Shown here piece after piece: positions 40,060 to 52,147 of a DNA stretch of 64,000 nt (its first letter is position 1; each line of letters begins with the position of its first letter). The DNA is from Eustoma russellianum. Its lineage: Eukaryota; Streptophyta; Magnoliopsida; Gentianales; Gentianaceae. The DNA lies in NCBI GenBank assembly GCA_036186865.1, contig AP025069.1, positions 19,978,122 through 20,042,121 of the forward strand, given 5' to 3'. Both the position numbers and the translations under genes were made by a program. The notes beneath the pieces were generated by a model. It saw only the letters and a program-made list of their open reading frames with translations, did no database searches and was not told the origin of the DNA.

Positions 40060-40897
40060 CTTTCTATTCACCAATTGAATGAGCTTGTGATGTTTGCTAG
40101 GCTTGAAGGAGGAGCCATCTCCTCCAGATACTGATATTCGGCATCATCGACCTCGTTATTAGCTGTAGTTTGGTTTCTGTAGGATCTAGATTTTCTTTAC
40201 ATAAACTTGAATTAATAGTACTTTTCTGTATCTGTTTTTCTTGGTTTTGTTCAATGAATTATATGCTTGTTTTGCTATATGATTGCATATGAAGATTCAT
40301 GATGTTTAAATCCCATGCCGTGCGTGTGTATTTGAGATTTAGGTTCTGAGAAACTCTTCTTGCCTCTTCTGTTTAGGCTCTTGTTTGTCCACTTCTATAT
40401 TCTCTCGTTTGTTCATGTTCTCCTGCACCTTCATGAGAGAATCCAGGGTTGAAATTCAGCTGCTTGTTTGAGACAGATCCATGGTTAGATCAAATCAACT
40501 GAACAAGAAACTAGTCATTGCAAGGTTTGAGAAATTGTTCCAAGAAAGGTCAAGAGGTTTGAAACGGCACACGTGTAGCGTAGATGTAATACTACTATCT
40601 GGTCTAGTAATGGTTAAGCCATTATATTTGGTCCAACTGGTTTAAAGTGTTGCTGACTTAGTTTACATTAGGCATCTTGTGTGGGTTCTACAATGTCTTA
40701 CCAGCTAAGTAGGCTGTTGAACTTTTGATTTGCATCTTTCACGTAGTTTCATAGAGACGAGACAGTAAGAGCTGAGGCCTGTGATTTGAACTTTTGTTCT
40801 AAGAAAACAATTTTTGCCGCTCAACAAAAATGGAGTAAAATAAAATAAAACAAAATTCTTCATTTTCTGCCGTTAAGAGTCCCCTTCCTTACGGAAC
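40060..40897 (+). other. 3' UTR and downstream intergenic sequence
   Basis: The eIF5-mimic 3' UTR probably runs to about 40250-40280, where AATGAATTATATGC could serve as polyadenylation signal region. Beyond it I see no gene. Confidence 0.4.
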
Positions 40898-41068
40898 GAG
40901 ATCCTCTAACCCCCTCCCTCTCACCTCCCTTGGGACCGCCCGCCACGTGTCACACGGGGGGTAGTGAGGCTAGGTGCGGGTGACCTTCACCCAGCCTCAC
41001 CACCCCCTGTGTGACACGTGTCAATGAGTCATTCAATACCCCCCCTTAAAGGGGGATCAGGAGATCCA
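40898..41068. mobile_element. foldback element with 33-bp inner arms
   Basis: Inner arms 40944-40976 (CACGTGTCACACGGGGGGTA...) and 40988-41020 are inverted copies with about three mismatches. Outer parts (GAGATCCTCTAACCCCC against the complement of GGGGGATCAGGAGATCC) are also inverted. Related to the element at 6651. No coding capacity and no clear target duplication. Confidence 0.65.
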
Positions 41069-41296
41069 GATCCCTTCCTTACACACACAGCGCACAGAAA
41101 ACGAGGCTCACATTCAGTCAGACGCTGTGCAGATGATTCATATATGTTGACAAGCCCGCGCAGCGCAGCTAGCTGACAAGTCCGCTGGCTTCACGGCGTT
41201 GCATCCGAATTTTGGTTGCGTAATTGCCAATGAAGGAGACTTGACGGCCTAGAAATGGTGGTTGGGGAAGGATATCTTATGATGGGCGGCCACTTG

Positions 41297-43145
41297 TGTA
41301 GCGACTCGTTTCGAGTCTTAGTGTTCGAAACGGTTCACCTGGTGTATTCTGTTAAGAGAAATATAAGGCGTCGATACTAATCAAATACACGTCATCAGTG
41401 TGACGCAAAATGATGTCAGCGGAAGCCATAAAATAAAACGCATCAATAATCATTAATAAATAAACTAGGCAAATCCGACCAATACAAAATCGTATCTCTG
41501 ATCTAATTCTAGTCCACTAGCAGAAACTTCAAATTCATAAAACAAATGTCTCAAAATAAATACATAAGTAATCTCTTTATCAATCCCTCGAGTCATCAGT
41601 ATTCCCACTCAGAATTGTCTTCAATGTAGACTAGATCATAATCCTGCTTATCTGCAAAACCATAATAAGGTATAGTATGAGCGACAAAACATAGCTCAGC
41701 AAGTAATCTTCATGTACACACTATGAGATCATACATGAAAAACAGATGTAATTAAATAATTAAACAACATAAAAAATATCAAGTTTCCCGTTCGAAAATA
41801 AAATTACTACGTACCTTTATGATCACACAATCAATCAAGTCAACGGCGTTACAAAGTTGAATATACAACCAAAATTCAATGATGCAATTTTCCAAATCGA
41901 TGCAATGCGAGTCAAAATCAATTTTCGATTTCAAATTTCTAAAATTCCAATTTTCGATGCGATACAATAAAATTTCTGATACAATATGATGTGATTTCCG
42001 ATATTCAATTCCACATACGATTTCGATGCGATGGTTATAGTACTTTTCTTACAAGTGACTTATATCGTAAGTCTTAGAACTGATCCTCCAATGGTCAAAT
42101 GTGCCCAGACGCTCTATCGAAATAGTCAAATATGCATAGGCGCTCCGATTGGCGGTCAAATATGCCCGGACGCTCTATCGAAATAGTCAAAAATGTCCGG
42201 ATGCTCTGTTTATTTGTGATCAATTCGGCTTACCGATATATTTCCCTTGTAAGGGTGAATTTAACAATATGCGAGGCAAGATTTCAAAATGATTTCCAAA
42301 ATATTCGATTTTACAAACGATTTCAAAAATCAATCACAATTATTTCAAATATCAAAACAGAAATACACCAAGTATCAAACTACAAATTTCCAATATCCAA
42401 ATAACTACTACTCCGTGTATCTATATACATATACATGCGCACGCCCATACATGTACTTCCTTCGGTCCACTTTTTCCCAACCCACTACCTAACTCACCCC
42501 ACCCCCTCCCCAACACCCTTGGATCTCCCCTCTACCGCCCCACCAGAACCTGATCCCGAACCCCACTCCCTTGACCAGCCCCCTCCCTAACTCTCAAAAT
42601 CCTATTTTCACCCACCCCACTTTACACCCTTCGGTCTCCCTACAAAACTTACACCACCCATATTTTCTCATATCAATACCATAGACAGCAAGTATAGTTC
42701 ACGCATAACACACTTCCACACGCTTACACGCTGCCACTTCGTCGACACGTGTGGTTCACGTGCCGCCACTTCGTCGGCGTGTGTGGTTCACATGCCGCCA
42801 CTGGCACCATCGTCTTTCCATCAGAATTCATCTATACAATTTCCAACCTTATTCCACCATCAAATCATACAAAATCCCAAATTCACAACATATCCAATTT
42901 GTCCAAAATCCATAAGAATTCTCAAATTCATGTCAAATATAATCATACATAGTCCATAGCCTGTAAATCATACAATATAAAAATGGTATCAGCATCTATG
43001 CCAAAATCAGTTTGGCCGAAAATATACCTCTCCACATAACCATAAATTCTTCGGCCCTTTTATACAAAACCACACAATTTTACAATTTATGTATATAAAC
43101 CATCAAATTTTCCATGCATATACCCAATTACATACATCGGCCACA

Positions 43146-43178
<33 letters not shown>

Positions 43179-43560
43179 CTATCCATCTATACATTCACAT
43201 ATACATATGCATGATCCTTGATTTTATGCAAAAATATATATAAACATGAAATCAAAACGAGTACGGGTAAGGTATTTACCTTTGCTCCGTATATACTATA
43301 CCGAATGATAGCTAGGATTTCTGTTGGATGAAAAATTCACCATTTCTCTTCTACTTCTTCCTTCTCTTTCTCCTCTCTCTTTCTTACTCTCGGTTGTCTC
43401 TCCTCTCTTTTTTTTTCTTTGGCCGACTTATTGAAATGGGGAGGGAATGGGGGAGTTCCTATTTGACTAGTGCGGGACATGTGGGACGGTTATAGGGATG
43501 GATTTGGGGGACGCTTATGGGGGTTATGAGGGAGTGGCGAGTTATGGGAGTTAATGGTTA
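41297..43560 (-). mobile_element. probable 3' LTR of Del/Tekay-type gypsy element
   Basis: Non-coding sequence left (downstream in element sense) of a chromovirus integrase end, starting TGTAGCGACTCGTTTCGAGT. It holds tandem words (GGTCAAATATGCCCGGACGC and GCTCTATCGAAATAGTCAAA, about 42093-42205), a (ACAT)n tract near 43145-43175 and no ORF. Length and style fit Tekay/Del LTRs. Without the 5' copy in the window the edges are guesses. Confidence 0.45.
42093..42205. repeat. tandem ~37-bp repeats in the gypsy LTR
   Basis: Three to four imperfect units built on GGTCAAATATGCCCGGACGC and CTATCGAAATAGTCAAA. Confidence 0.75.
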
Positions 43561-43564
43561 TTTT

Positions 43565-44404
43565 TAATGGCTTGTTATTTCCTCGAAACTTACGTACCTT
43601 AGTCGAATAAATGCAGATACTTGTTTCGTACTTCTTCTTCGAGCTCTCAAGTCACTTCTTGCTCGGTATGATTGATCCACTAAAATTGACCTACGGAATC
43701 ACTCGTCTCCATAAAACTTTATCCTTTCGGTCTACGATACGTATTGGTAACTCTTCATATGTCATATTGCTTCTCACCTTCAGTGGTCGCACTTCCAATA
43801 CATGACTCAGGTCAGGAACATATCGCCATAGCTGTGACACATGAAAGACATTGTGCACTTGCGATAACACCAGAAATAGCTCTTCGATATGCCAATGTCC
43901 AAATCCACTCAAGGACTTCGTAGGGTCCAATATATCTTGGGCTTAGCTTGCCCTTCTCTCCAAATCGCATCATGCCTTTTGTACGGAAAACCTTCAGATA
44001 AACTTTCTCGCCCACTACGAATTCCAACGGCCGCCTCTTGGAATCCGCCCAACTCTTACTGCGATCCTGAGCTACCTTGAGCCTGTCTCGGATGATCTTA
44101 ACTTTCTCCAACACCTGCTCAACTAGCTCGGGTCCAGTGAGGGTCCTTTCTCCAACTTCGTCCCAGTACAACAGGGATCTACACTTTCTTCCGTATAGAG
44201 CTTCAATGGAACCATGCCAATCGCGCTATGGTCACTGTTATTGTTTGAGAACTCGATCAGCTTCACCATGTTATCCCTTTCCCTTTGAAATCTAGCATGC
44301 AAGCTCTCAGCATATCATCAAGAGTCTGAAAAGTTCTCTCCGATTGTCCGTCAATATGGGAATGGAATAATGTATTTATTCTTACCTCGGTCCGCATGAC
44401 TCTC
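43565..44404 (-). pseudogene. Del/Tekay chromovirus integrase C-terminal remnant
   Basis: Blocks on the minus strand, in order: DGQSERTFQTLDDMLRA near 44290-44350, LYWDEVGERTLTGPELVEQ near 44115-44170, VKIIRDRLKVAQDRSKS, GEKVYLKVFRTKGMMRFGEK, LSPRYIGPYEVLE near 43930-43970, VHNVFHVSQLWRYVPD near 43810-43860, and a degraded tail ending KFRGN near 43575. This is the integrase GPY/F region of the Del (Tekay) branch. Frameshifts split it. It is cut at 44404/44405 by the LTR of Sirevirus C, just after the DGQSER motif. Confidence 0.85.
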
Positions 44405-45697
44405 TGTAGAGTCCGTAACACATTCTAGAGGAGGAGCGAATAGAGTGTTAGACAAATTTACGGAATTTTTTTGTTAGACTCAACTCAAATGGAATTCAAA
44501 ATCAAAGCAAGAATGAGAGATGAGAGACAATGAATGAGTACATCGGATATAGAGTGGTTTGAATCGTAAATGATTCTACTCCACTACCACTTTGTTGGCA
44601 AAGTTGATTTTCAACAACTACTCTTCTTATTAAAGCTAATAAGAACAACCACAGCAATACTCACACTAACAACTTAGTGTAAGCAACCACAACAACAACT
44701 TCTTGCACAAAACACCTTTGTGCAACTACAACAATTTCTTGCTACCTCACAACTTCAATAAAGTTCTCTCAAGAACTTTCACACAATGAGTTAAATGAAG
44801 TAATGGAGATCACACTTTCTCACTAGTCTAAACACAAGCAAGAGATCAAATATTTATTGTTCCTCTTGTGTTAGATTCACTATCTCTCAATATACAACAA
44901 TTAAGAACAAAGAAAGGCTTAACAAGCTTTAAGCACTTTTACATATATGAGAGAAATATACAACAATGGAGAATGAAGCTCGATTACGGTGAAAGTGTGT
45001 ATTTGCCTCATCTGAGCTTCATCCATTTATAGGAGGTGTTCATCATGTTTTTAGAGCCTCCACCATGTCTTCAACTCCATCAAATGTCTAGATATTATCC
45101 ATTTAGTCTTTAACCACCCTATAGAGTGATTTGATCCTCAAAAGCCATCCTAGAGAATCTTAGACATAGATATAATAGTCAAGTACGCATGTATTATGTT
45201 AGAGAAAAGTCTACAAGAAATTTGAGCAAGATCGGAAAGAGAAAACAACATGAATCTCCCTTGGATTTTGTTCCAACGGTCATAAAAATTTGAATTCTGG
45301 GGGACATCGATCGTTCGAAGTACATGGACTAAGAGATCGATGTCCTCCAAAGAGTTTCTAGTTTTGAACCTGCTTGACATCAATTGATCGAACTCCCCTG
45401 GAGAGACTGATGTGACATCAATCGATCGATGTCCCATGGACTAAGAGATCGATGTGTTCCAGAAAATTTCTGGTTTGAGGCTGTCTGACATCGATTGATC
45501 GAAGTCTTTCTTTTAGAGACTGAAGTCACTTAGATCGATCGATGTCCCTTGCTTTGAGAGATCGATGTTGGACAATAAAGTTCCAACATTAACCATTTTT
45601 GACATAGTGTGTTTTATCATTTTGCATCAAATCTCAAGTGTAAATTTAACTCACTTTAAAACATCTTCACATCTTCAAAACATTTTATATCTTAACA
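44405..45697 (-). repeat. Sirevirus C 3' LTR
   Basis: 1293 bp, from TGTAGAGTCCGTAACACATT to ATATCTTAACA. The left part has TCTAGAGGAGGAGCGAATAG, equivalent to the CACTAGAGGGGGGG...GTGAATAG block of the other Sirevirus LTRs. A TATA-like CCATTTATAGGAGG lies at about 45026-45039. The right third carries five or more ATCGATCGAT-type words (45303-45567). Shorter than the LTRs of A and B. Confidence 0.7.
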
Positions 45698-46230
45698 ATC
45701 TCTCCTTTTTTGATGATTTCAATACCATGATTCAAAGGATTTTTTACTTGAAAATTTACATTCGAGCTAGCTAAATATTTCAAAATTGATATTTTACAAC
45801 TCTTCCCTTAGTCCATGCTCCCTCAATACATAAACCATGTGAACATATCAAAAACTCCCCCTCAACACGTAATCTTACCAATGAAAATGTCAAAATACTT
45901 CTTTTTAACCAAACCATGCATCAAATATAAATGCATCTTGCTCCATCAAGCCTGCAACATTACTTATACCAATATCAACTATACCAATGCCAATTCCAAG
46001 CAACATGCAATATTACTCATGCCAATTAAGCATACCAATATCAATTCTAAAAGCAAACATACCAATATCAATTCTAGAAGCAAACATACCAATATCAAAT
46101 ACTTCACCAATTTCTCTCTCTTTTTGAAAGCATAAAAAAAATAATGAAGGATAAGCCAAAAATATCATTAATAATACAAAGTTTTAGATACACAATAAAA
46201 ATTAACTTCTAAGCCTTATCCTATAGCTAA
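45698..46230 (-). other. Sirevirus C 3' untranslated region
   Basis: Begins with CTCTCCTTTTTTGATGATTT, the counterpart of the polypurine tract region of A. The short repeats ACCAATATCAATTCTA (46036-46090) are a local tandem array. No ORF. Confidence 0.55.
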
Positions 46231-47045
46231 AAGGGAAATGGGAGAACTAAGAGCTCTATTCTTCATCAGAAGAGAAGGCCAAGCCGGGAATGCACGCCTT
46301 GAGTTTTGCCTTGAGCTTGTTGTATTTCTTTTTGATTGTTGAGACTCACTTCTTGAGGCTTGTGTTTTCTTTCTCAAGATCGCCAATCCAGACTTGTTCC
46401 TTGGTGAGATCTTCTCCCCACTGATCCAGATAACGATGGAGATCATTAATTTCATCCTCCGCATTGAAAGGCAACTTGGAATCACTACCCTCTTCCATCG
46501 GAGCTTTTCCCTTATCCACTCGAGAGGTAGGGCTTTGTTGAGTTTGGGGTTGAGGTTCAGTAGGAGGCTCGGCGGGATGTGTTGGTGGAACGGGTTCTTC
46601 AGTAGGAATGTTCTCGGTCTCTTCTTCTTCAGGTTCATTTTGACCGCCCCGTTTTTGTGCGTCCTTTCAGGATTTGTGGATTTGTTGAATATTGGCTTTG
46701 GTGTAATAGTCCATATTGGCTATCTTTTCGCCATAAGCATCATTCAACTCCACATTAAACTTTCTTAGCAATCTATAAATGAGATTGCTACAAGGTAACA
46801 TTTTTGATTTCTTAATTACCGCCTCCAACATATTTGCAAAGACTATCTCTCCAAAATTTAACTGCTCCCTCATGGCTATACGATAATCAATGCAAAAATC
46901 TAAATTACTTGGAAGTTTCGTGGACTTACCATTGACACAAAAAGTGACAATGGCAAGCAAAACTCGATATACCAAAGACGTATCATTAGTGTTTCGGGTG
47001 GGATGGAAGCCAAGGAAGGTTTTAACTTCATCTTCGGATACCTTA
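46231..47045 (-). pseudogene. Sirevirus C third ORF (envelope-like position), decayed
   Basis: It lies between pol (missing) and the 3' LTR, where Sireviruses can carry an env-like ORF. The minus-strand frame 46667-47045 is open and contains KLPSNLDFCIDYRIAMREQL and LIYRLLRKFNVELNDAYG, similar to a domain of unknown role common in plant retroelement proteins. Downstream, in another frame, a Glu/Pro/Gln-rich stretch (about 46500-46640) leads to a Lys-rich likely coiled coil (about 46290-46390) ending near 46260. A proline-rich segment plus coiled coil is the described make-up of SIRE env-like proteins. No signal peptide or membrane segment is visible. Frameshift and stop codons mark it as dead. 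Confidence 0.5.
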
Positions 47046-49979
47046 TGTTGGATCGTACATGCAATAAACACTACTAAAGGGGGGGTGAATAGTGGTTAGC
47101 AGAAATTACACTACTACCCTTGATTAAAATCCCCTTTGAAAACAGAATATGAGACCACTTTAGATTCGGAACCTGTTTTTGAAAAATTCAAAAATCCTTG
47201 TACACAAGTCCAAAAATTATGAAAATTTTCAAAACTTAACTTCAATGTCTTGACAAGACTCTGTCCAAAAATTAGATAAATATAAGATTGGTTGACCCTT
47301 CAAACAAATAAAAAGATTCAGATGGTCAATCTGGACAGAATTAGATAGAATGTAGCTGAAATTAAAAAAACGTGTTTCTCTTACAATACTTAACCAAAAA
47401 GGTTTATCATTATGCCAAAACACTCCTTAGGATGTCTAATGTATGATTCCAAAATGTCCTTACCTCAAATAATTCTTGGTTAAAACAGAATTCAAGTTTT
47501 CTCAAAACTGGTCAGATTGCAGCCAGTTTGGAGCAGTTATCTTGCAACCATTGAAAGACTAACTTTTCCTTGCTCAAATCAAGTGATTCTTGTTGCAAAT
47601 GAAAGCTAACAGTCTGAAGTATAACTCCACCAAAAATCACGAATTTTGAAAGTGTTAAGCTATTTTTTCAAAACGTGAGAAATTGTGTGAAATATGCAGT
47701 GAAAAACGGACAGAAAAGAGAAAAATATAAAGAAGACAAGAACACCAAAGATTTATCCTGGTTCGGTCAATGTGACTAACTCCAGTCCCAAGAAACACCT
47801 TTCCTTGGATTTCACTATGGCATGACCCAAATTACAACAAAAACCAAGATTGATCATTGGGTTAAACACCAACCCTATTCAAGACTTGGATGAACACCTC
47901 TATGCAACTCTTGGTTGCAACATCTCTATCATCTATTGATGTAGCCTTATAGATTTGACTAATTAATCTTACAAATGAGACACAAGAGGCTTGTATCTCT
48001 ACAACAAATATCACAAGAACACCTTGGCTACAAAGAATGAAACAAGAATGAAGAGAAGAAGAAGATAGCAAGACAATTCAACTATTGCTTTTAAGTGTGT
48101 GTTCTTCTTCTTCACCTTTGCCTTCTATTTATAGAGTGCAATGACTCTTGAAGATAAGAACTCTAATGTGTCACCATCTTCATCATCAATGCTTAAGTGT
48201 ATTCACATCATTGGTTGGCCATATAATCACCTTGTACACATGGCAAAATAAAGAAGAATGATTGGTCCACCTTGAAATTTCAGCATGGCCGATTTTTTAT
48301 CATCAAAAATGACTTGGAATTTGATTGAAAAATGAAGATAATACTAAGGGATAATATCACCAACAAAACCTCAACTCTTTGGCAAGATAATAGGCATGTG
48401 ATGACTGCCTTTTGACCAAAAAATCTGCTGAAAAACTCCTTGCCAACTAGCTTCTTTTTGGTTGGTCCACTTGTCACCAAGTCATAAAATGAGTACATCA
48501 TCATTTCCACCTGTATATACACGTTTTCAACCCATATATATGTATATCAACTCAGATTTTTGAAGGAGAAATCAACAAATAATAGTTGACAAGATTATGT
48601 CAACATATAACACCAAAATTCCCACTTTTCTCGTTGTATGTTGTGATCAATTTCACACCTTTAACACCTTTAAATTCTCTGTAAAATGATGATTAATATC
48701 CTCCAATAACATATAGAAGAGGGTCTTCAAGAAAAAAAAAATAGTATGTGACATCACAACTCGTCACATATCCCGCTACTGTCGATAATATCATCAAATA
48801 GAAAATAAATAGAAGATCACCAAATAATCTTCAATATAATTATCAATCAACTCTAGAATGAAGATAACAGATTCCTTGAGCGAAAATACAAAAAATGCCC
48901 TCAGGGGTAAAATGACCAAAATGCCCCTAGTGAGAAAAAACTCCAGAAATGACCTGAATGGTTAGAAATAGATATAATATTGTCATGATAAATAACATGA
49001 GAATAAGTCCTTCAAATATTTTCACCATATCATGTTCCTACAAAACTCAAAATACCAATTTTTCCCTTTTTGGTAAATTGTAGAAACTTCCAAGGCACAT
49101 TAGTTACAAGTCATTTATAATCATTAAAAACACATAATATCAACATAATGAATATATATAAATTATGTACAAATAAAAACAATCATTTTATCACATTTTA
49201 GAAAAAATATTTCTAAAAACCCTAGACATCGATCGATCGAAGTGCCTCAGCTTCGGAGATCGATGTCTCACAGTGAGTTTCAGAGTTTGTCTCTGATGTA
49301 CATCGATCGATCGAAGTGAGGGTTCGATGTATACATCGATCGAAGTGCAACAATTTGAGAGATCGATGTCATTTTTCTTAACTTTTTCAACTCTTAATCA
49401 TTTATAACACCATATGTGACATTTTTAAGTATCCACCACTTAGAATCATGGCCTTGAAAATCATCCAAACATATTTCTCAACATTATCTCCCTTTTGGAT
49501 GATTTTCAAAATAACTTAACATGATTTTAATGTCATAACTCTTTAACATTTATTTATCACATATTTACCAATTTTTTACCGATTGAACTGTTTTGAAAAC
49601 CTCACCAATTACCAATTGTTTCATCAATTCTGTACCAATTGTTTTCAAGCTCTCAAATCTCATGTTTTTAACATATGTGTTCATGTGCTCCCCCTCAGCT
49701 TATACTCTCCTCCTTAACCTATGCTCAAAACTTATACCAATTGATCATACATCGATCGATGTCTCACATTGAGTTTCAGATTTTGTCGCTGACCTACATC
49801 GATCGATCGAAGTCAGGATTTGATGTATACATCGATCGAAGTGCAACAACCTAAGAGATCGATGTCATTTTTCTTAACTTTTTCAACTCTTAATCATTTA
49901 TAGCACCATATGTGACATTTTTAAGTATCCACCACTTAGAATCATGGCCTTGAAAATCATCCAAACATATTTCTCAACA
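47046..49979 (-). repeat. Sirevirus B 3' LTR with duplicated end
   Basis: Starts TGTTGGATCGTACATGCAAT like A (TGTTGGACCGTGCACC) and keeps the same order of blocks: AAAGGGGGGGTGAATAGTGG, TTTATCCTGGTTCGGTC at 47752, and TATA box CTATTTATAG at 48125-48134. CTCAACA LTR ends occur twice, at 49483 and 49979, because of the tandem duplication below. Which end was original cannot be decided without the 5' LTR. Confidence 0.85.
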
Positions 49980-50240
49980 TTCTCTCCCTTTTGGATGATT
50001 TTCAAAATAACTTAACATGATTTTAATGTCATAACTCTTTAAAAATTATTTATCACATATTTACCAATTTTATACCGATTGAACTGTTTTGAAAACCTCA
50101 CCAATTACCAATTGTTTCATCAATTCTGTGCCAATTGTTTTCAAGCTCTTAAATCTCATGTTTTTAACATATGTGTTCATGTGCTCCCTCTCAACTTATA
50201 CTCTCCTCCTAAACCTATGCTCAAAACTTATACCAATTGA
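49249..50240 (-). repeat. 496-bp tandem duplication across LTR end and polypurine tract
   Basis: Copy 1 about 49249-49744, copy 2 about 49745-50240. Each holds ATCGAT-type palindromes, the LTR end CTCAACA, a CTCCCTTTTGGATGATTTTC tract and 3' UTR. They differ at a modest number of positions. Confidence 0.9.
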
Positions 50241-50345
50241 AACTTAGCATATTATTCAACTCAAATACAAATCATGACTTACCAACTAAAATCATGTTCT
50301 TATTCTATCTCCTCTTTTATTTTGCAAATCATACAAAAGATAAAA

Positions 50346-52147
50346 CTATACAATGGTATCGTAAGTCATCATACCTAACTTGGCTTGTAAGTTTTCAAAA
50401 TTGGCTTGATTAAGGGGTTTGGTGAAGATATCATCTATTTGGTGATCAGTTCTTATATGGTTTATAACTATATCTTCATTTTGAAGATGATCTCGAAGGA
50501 AATGGTATCTTACCGCAATGTGTTTGGCCTTAGAATGAAGTACCGGATTCCGAAAAAGATTGATCGCACTTGTGCTATCGCAAAAAATTAGAATCTTATT
50601 CATTTTAATGCCAAAATCACTAAGTTGTTGTTTAAGCCAAAGTATTTGGGTAGTGCATAAACTCAAGGCTATATACTCGGCTTTGGTGGTAGAGAGTGCT
50701 ACACTGGCTTGCTTTTTAGAAAACCAAGAGATCAAATTGGTTCCTATGAATTGACATGTACCGCTAGTAGATTTTTGATCTAATTTGCAACCACCATAAT
50801 CAGCATCGCTATAAGCATACAGTTCCAATTTAGCGTTTCCATCATACCAAAGTTCTAAGTAAGGTGTTTGTTTAAGATATCTAAAGATCTTTTTCACTGC
50901 AATGTAATGAGATACCTTAGGACAAGATTGAAACCTAGCACACATACACGCACTAAACATGATGTCAGGTCTTGATGCGGTTAAATATAACAATGACCCA
51001 ATCATAGACCTATAAAGTGTGTCATCAAAAGGTTTATCATTTTCATCCTTATCTAGTTTGGTGCTAACACTCATGGGTGTAGGTGTTGGTTTCAGCTCTT
51101 CAAAGCCAAACTTCTTAATCATATCATTGGCATACTTAAGTTGGCTAATGTGAATTCCTTGAGGGGTTTGTTTCATTTGAAGTCCTAAGAAATAGTTCAA
51201 TTCTCCTACCATTGACATTTCAAATTCTGACTTCATACATTCTTCGAAGTCCTTTACTAAGGTAGGGTTGGTTGAACCAAAGATTATATCATCTACGTAT
51301 ATTTGAACAATTAATATGTCATTATCTTTTCTTCTTAGGAATAGATGTGTTGTCTATGGTTCCCCTTTGATAATTATTTACAATAAGGAAATTTGCAAAT
51401 CTATCATACCAAGCTCTTGGAGCTTGTTTCAAACCATATAGAGCTTTCCTAAGCTTGTAAACATGGTTAGGATTCTTTGGATCTTCGAATCCGGGGGGTT
51501 GTTTCACGAACACCTCTTCTTGGATGTATCCATTTAAGAACGCACTCTTGACATCCATTTGGAAGAGTTTGATGTTGCTTAGACTTGCAATAGCAAGTAA
51601 CAATCTAATTGCTTGTAGTCGTGCAACGGGTGCAAAGGTCTCTTCATAATATATTCCTTCTTGTTGATTATAACCTTGTGCGACTATCCTAATCTTATTT
51701 TGTGTGATGTTTCCTTGTTCATCTATTTTATTCCTAAAGACCCATTTGGTTCCTATTATAGACTTGTCTTCAGGTTTAGGTACTAAGTCCTACTCGTTGT
51801 TCCTTGTAAATTGATTCAATTCCTCATGTATGGCATCTATCCAAGATATATCACCAAAGGCTTCCTTTACATTCTTAGGTTCTAAGCGTGAGATTAAGCT
51901 ATGTCCTTCAGGTTGATTTATATTTTTACGTGTTCTAACCCCAACACTTGGATCCCCTATGATTAATTCTTTAGGGTTCCACCAATTCCTAGATTGACTA
52001 GGTTCACCCTCATCTTGTTCAAATGTTTCATTTGTATGAACATTATCATATGTAATTGGATCATTAGTTGTGTTATCTTCCAATTGCAAAATTTCTTCAT
52101 TTATTTCATCTAAGGGTTCATGCATGTCTTGTTCAGGGAGAATTTGT
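50346..52147 (-). pseudogene. Sirevirus B pol remnant (RT and RNase H)
   Basis: Same protein as A pol over about 600 residues. RT motifs QMDVKSAFLNG and YGLKQAPRAWYDRF lie near 51410-51570. RNase H (AYSDADYGGC, LSTTKAEYIAL, FCDSTSAINL, VRYHFLRDH) is open to the stop at 50346. Lesions: a TAG at 51790-51792 where A has Trp, and a one-base insertion near 51343 that shifts RT before its catalytic YVDD block. In RNase H the usual STTEAEY is STTKAEY, so the catalytic Glu is replaced by Lys. Confidence 0.88.

Larger units (their letters stand above)
44405..47045 (-). mobile_element. Sirevirus C (3' part), old, interrupted by Sirevirus B
   Basis: The 3' LTR (44405-45697) is followed in antisense order by a polypurine-like tract and a decayed third ORF. 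The element stops at 47045, where the LTR of B begins. The left side sits inside the chromovirus integrase. Its gag and pol are predicted right of the window. Confidence 0.7.
47046..52147 (-). mobile_element. Sirevirus B (3' part), interrupted at 52148
   Basis: 3' LTR at 47046-49979 with a duplicated end, then pol C-terminal sequence up to 52147, all on the minus strand. Pol is closely similar to that of Sirevirus A. The pol homology stops abruptly at 52147 next to TGTACCCCGCTCC, an LTR-like edge, so B is probably split rather than truncated. Confidence 0.85.

Noticed and set aside
43140..43180. Possible CRISPR-like array from short direct repeats
   Set aside because: It is an (ACAT)n microsatellite with no spacers, in plant DNA.
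44405..45697. Treating this as a solo LTR
   Set aside because: A polypurine-like tract and a third ORF follow on the internal side, so it is the 3' LTR of an element whose rest is displaced by element B.
49226..49866. ATCGAT repeats as a possible centromeric satellite
   Set aside because: Copy number is low and the repeats are confined to LTR ends.
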